Shown here: positions 5,784-6,742 of the stretch, piece by piece
How positions within the stretch are numbered: the stretch's first letter is position 1
How the letters are laid out: each line of letters opens with the position of its first letter
DNA from: Clostridiaceae bacterium
GTDB taxonomy: Bacteria; Bacillota; Clostridia; Saccharofermentanales; DTU023
Direction of reading: 5' to 3'
Length of the DNA stretch: 6,742 bases
Assembly: GCA_012800135.1 (NCBI GenBank)
Contig: JAAZJV010000175.1
Coordinates: 1-6,742 of the forward strand
Notes under the pieces: model-generated
Told to the model about the DNA's origin: nothing
The model's input: the letters and a program-made list of their open reading frames with translations, nothing else
Database searches by the model: none
Program-made: the position numbers and the translations under genes

Positions 5784-6491
5784 TCAAACAGTGACGACGA
5801 GAATTCCCTCTTTGCCGTAGGGAAATTGTTCGACGATGTGACCGTTTCCGAAATCGAAGGCGCCGCCGTGCGAAATCGGTTCGTCTGACAGGACATTGAC
5901 CATGAGTGTGCGATTTGCTACAAGATAGGCCTGATCGGCATACTCTTGTTCGAAATTACTCCACTCTTCTAAGCTGAAGTTCACATAAACCGGCCATAAT
6001 AAAAGTCCGCTCGTCTTAAAGCGCTCAGGAAATTCCCAAAGATCACCGCACAGGGCAATTTTGCACGGCATTCCGCGGTAGGAAAATTCGAGCGTATCCG
6101 TTCCTTCGCGGTAATGTTCGTCGGTTTTGCTGATGACTTTCCAGCCTGTCGAGATGCGCCGGTAGTTGTGCAATAATTTTCCCCGTTCCAGCAGAGCACA
6201 AGACGAGTAAAGAGAGTTGCCATCTTTTTCAAAATAACCGAAAAGCAAATCTGTTTTGTAGAAAAGTGTCAGATCGCATAAATGTTGGATGACATCGCTA
6301 TTCTGCGCGATGGCGATCTCAATGTCATCATCGGCATTCCAAGAAAGCGCGTCAAATCCTTGAAGAAAAGATTCTCCAAAGCATAGGAGATCGATGTTGT
6401 CGCGCGCTTGCTCAAGTGCTTTTTCCATCTGGCCTATGTTGAAAGCCATGTCGTTATTTTGAGAGGTGTAGACGGCAAGGCCGATGTTCAT
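5784..6491 (-). CDS. Carbon-nitrogen hydrolase (nitrilase superfamily)
   Basis: A 235-residue cytoplasmic enzyme of the nitrilase/amidase superfamily, which hydrolyses non-peptide C-N bonds. The catalytic Glu is E40 in LLCFGESFLQGFD (35-47), and the nucleophilic Cys is C148 in IALCGDLWEFPERF (145-158). The usual lysine motif (YRKxHL) reads YRRISTGWK (110-118), so the canonical lysine position is Arg112, and K118 in GWK could be the functional replacement. The second conserved glutamate fits EHYREG (125-130). PVYVNF (167-172) and SHGGAF (207-212) follow the normal order of the fold. At 235 residues it is shorter than the usual 260-280 but complete, ending in the final strand. The ATG at 6491 has AAGGA ten bases upstream. 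No promoter is evident in the 62 bases between it and the 67-bp repeats, so it may be read from upstream. The substrate cannot be told from the sequence. Confidence 0.88.
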   Translation of the reverse strand: MNIGLAVYTSQNNDMAFNIGQMEKALEQARDNIDLLCFGESFLQGFDALSWNADDDIEIAIAQNSDVIQHLCDLTLFYKTDLLFGYFEKDGNSLYSSCALLERGKLLHNYRRISTGWKVISKTDEHYREGTDTLEFSYRGMPCKIALCGDLWEFPERFKTSGLLLWPVYVNFSLEEWSNFEQEYADQAYLVANRTLMVNVLSDEPISHGGAFDFGNGHIVEQFPYGKEGILVVTV

Positions 6492-6553
6492 ATCTTGTTT
6501 TTCCTTACCTTACATCCTGATGGAATCGTCTCCGAAAGCGTTTTTACAGATGC

Positions 6554-6742
6554 GCGATGAGCGTACGTAATCTTTCAGCACTCACTTCAATTCCAATGTC
6601 GAGCCAGTTTTTTCGAGTTCGCGATGAGCGTACGTAATCTTTCAGCACTCACTTCAATTCCAATGTCGAGCCAGTTTTTCCAAGTTCGCGATGAGCGTAC
6701 GTAATCTTTCAGCACTCACTTCAATTCCAATGTCGAGCCAGT
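6554..6742. repeat. 67-bp tandem repeat, three copies, running off the window edge
   Basis: Units start at 6554, 6621 and 6688 (period 67). They begin GCGATGAGCGTACGTAATCT and are nearly identical over the visible length, differing at the unit end (TTTTTTCGAGTTC in the first, TTTTTCCAAGTTC in the second). The third copy is cut at 6742. Each unit contains the 8-bp palindrome CGTACG with flanks. There are no spacers, so it is not a CRISPR array. Read on the minus strand, one frame is open from the edge to a TGA at 6654-6656 (WLDIGIEVSAERLRTLIANL and onward), and the copy nearest the nitrilase gene gives the same residues ending IAHL-stop at its junction with unique sequence. This suggests the array arose by repeated copying of the 3' end of a minus-strand gene lying outside the window. 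Because 67 is not a multiple of three, no frame passes through two units. Confidence 0.93.

Noticed and set aside
6554..6742. CRISPR array
   Set aside because: Units are contiguous and near-identical over their whole 67 bp, with no variable spacers. The same applies to the 31/32-bp array at 5567-5768. No cas genes are visible.
6654..6742. Partial minus-strand CDS ending at 6654
   Set aside because: The frame is open only because one 67-bp unit is read, and whether an outside gene enters in this frame cannot be seen. It is described with the repeat rather than called as a gene.

Overview
The window looks like a bacterial chromosome segment with mid-range base composition. It most resembles a low-to-mid-GC Bacillota-type genome: start sites carry AGGAGG-type ribosome binding sites, and there is a PepC/bleomycin-hydrolase-family aminopeptidase of the kind common in Lactobacillales and relatives. 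No rRNA or other taxonomic marker is present, so this assignment is an inference.

Regions, left to right. (1) 1-1936, minus strand: the edge of a surface-polysaccharide locus, with the N-terminal 90 codons of dTDP-glucose 4,6-dehydratase (rfbB/rmlB) cut by the window edge, preceded by a Wzx/TuaB-type polysaccharide flippase. (2) 1937-2212: a divergent control region holding a -10-like AT cluster, a 15-bp tandem duplication, and three copies of a 26/27-bp repeat spaced 67 and 66 bp apart. (3) 2213-3322, plus strand: a WecF-like (Glyco_transf_56) glycosyltransferase, ended by a perfect 13-bp hairpin. (4) 3475-4809, minus strand: pepC, convergent with the glycosyltransferase, with a complete Cys/His/Asn catalytic set. 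(5) 4810-5783: nearly 1 kb with no intact gene. It contains an AT-rich block of degenerate 51-bp (17-codon) repeats that look like a decayed repeat-protein gene, followed by a 31/32-bp tandem array. (6) 5784-6491, minus strand: a short carbon-nitrogen hydrolase (nitrilase superfamily). (7) 6554-6742: three near-perfect copies of a 67-bp tandem repeat running off the window edge.

How the genes fit together: RfbB makes dTDP-4-keto-6-deoxyglucose, the precursor of several dTDP-deoxysugars. A WecF-family enzyme would transfer such a dTDP-sugar onto a lipid-linked oligosaccharide, and the flippase would move the lipid-linked glycan across the membrane. PepC (peptide trimming) and the nitrilase-family amidase are ordinary metabolic genes with no visible link to the glycan genes.

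I found no intact novel multi-gene system. The unusual content is the density and variety of short tandem repeats (15, 31/32, 51 and 67 bp) concentrated between the genes.
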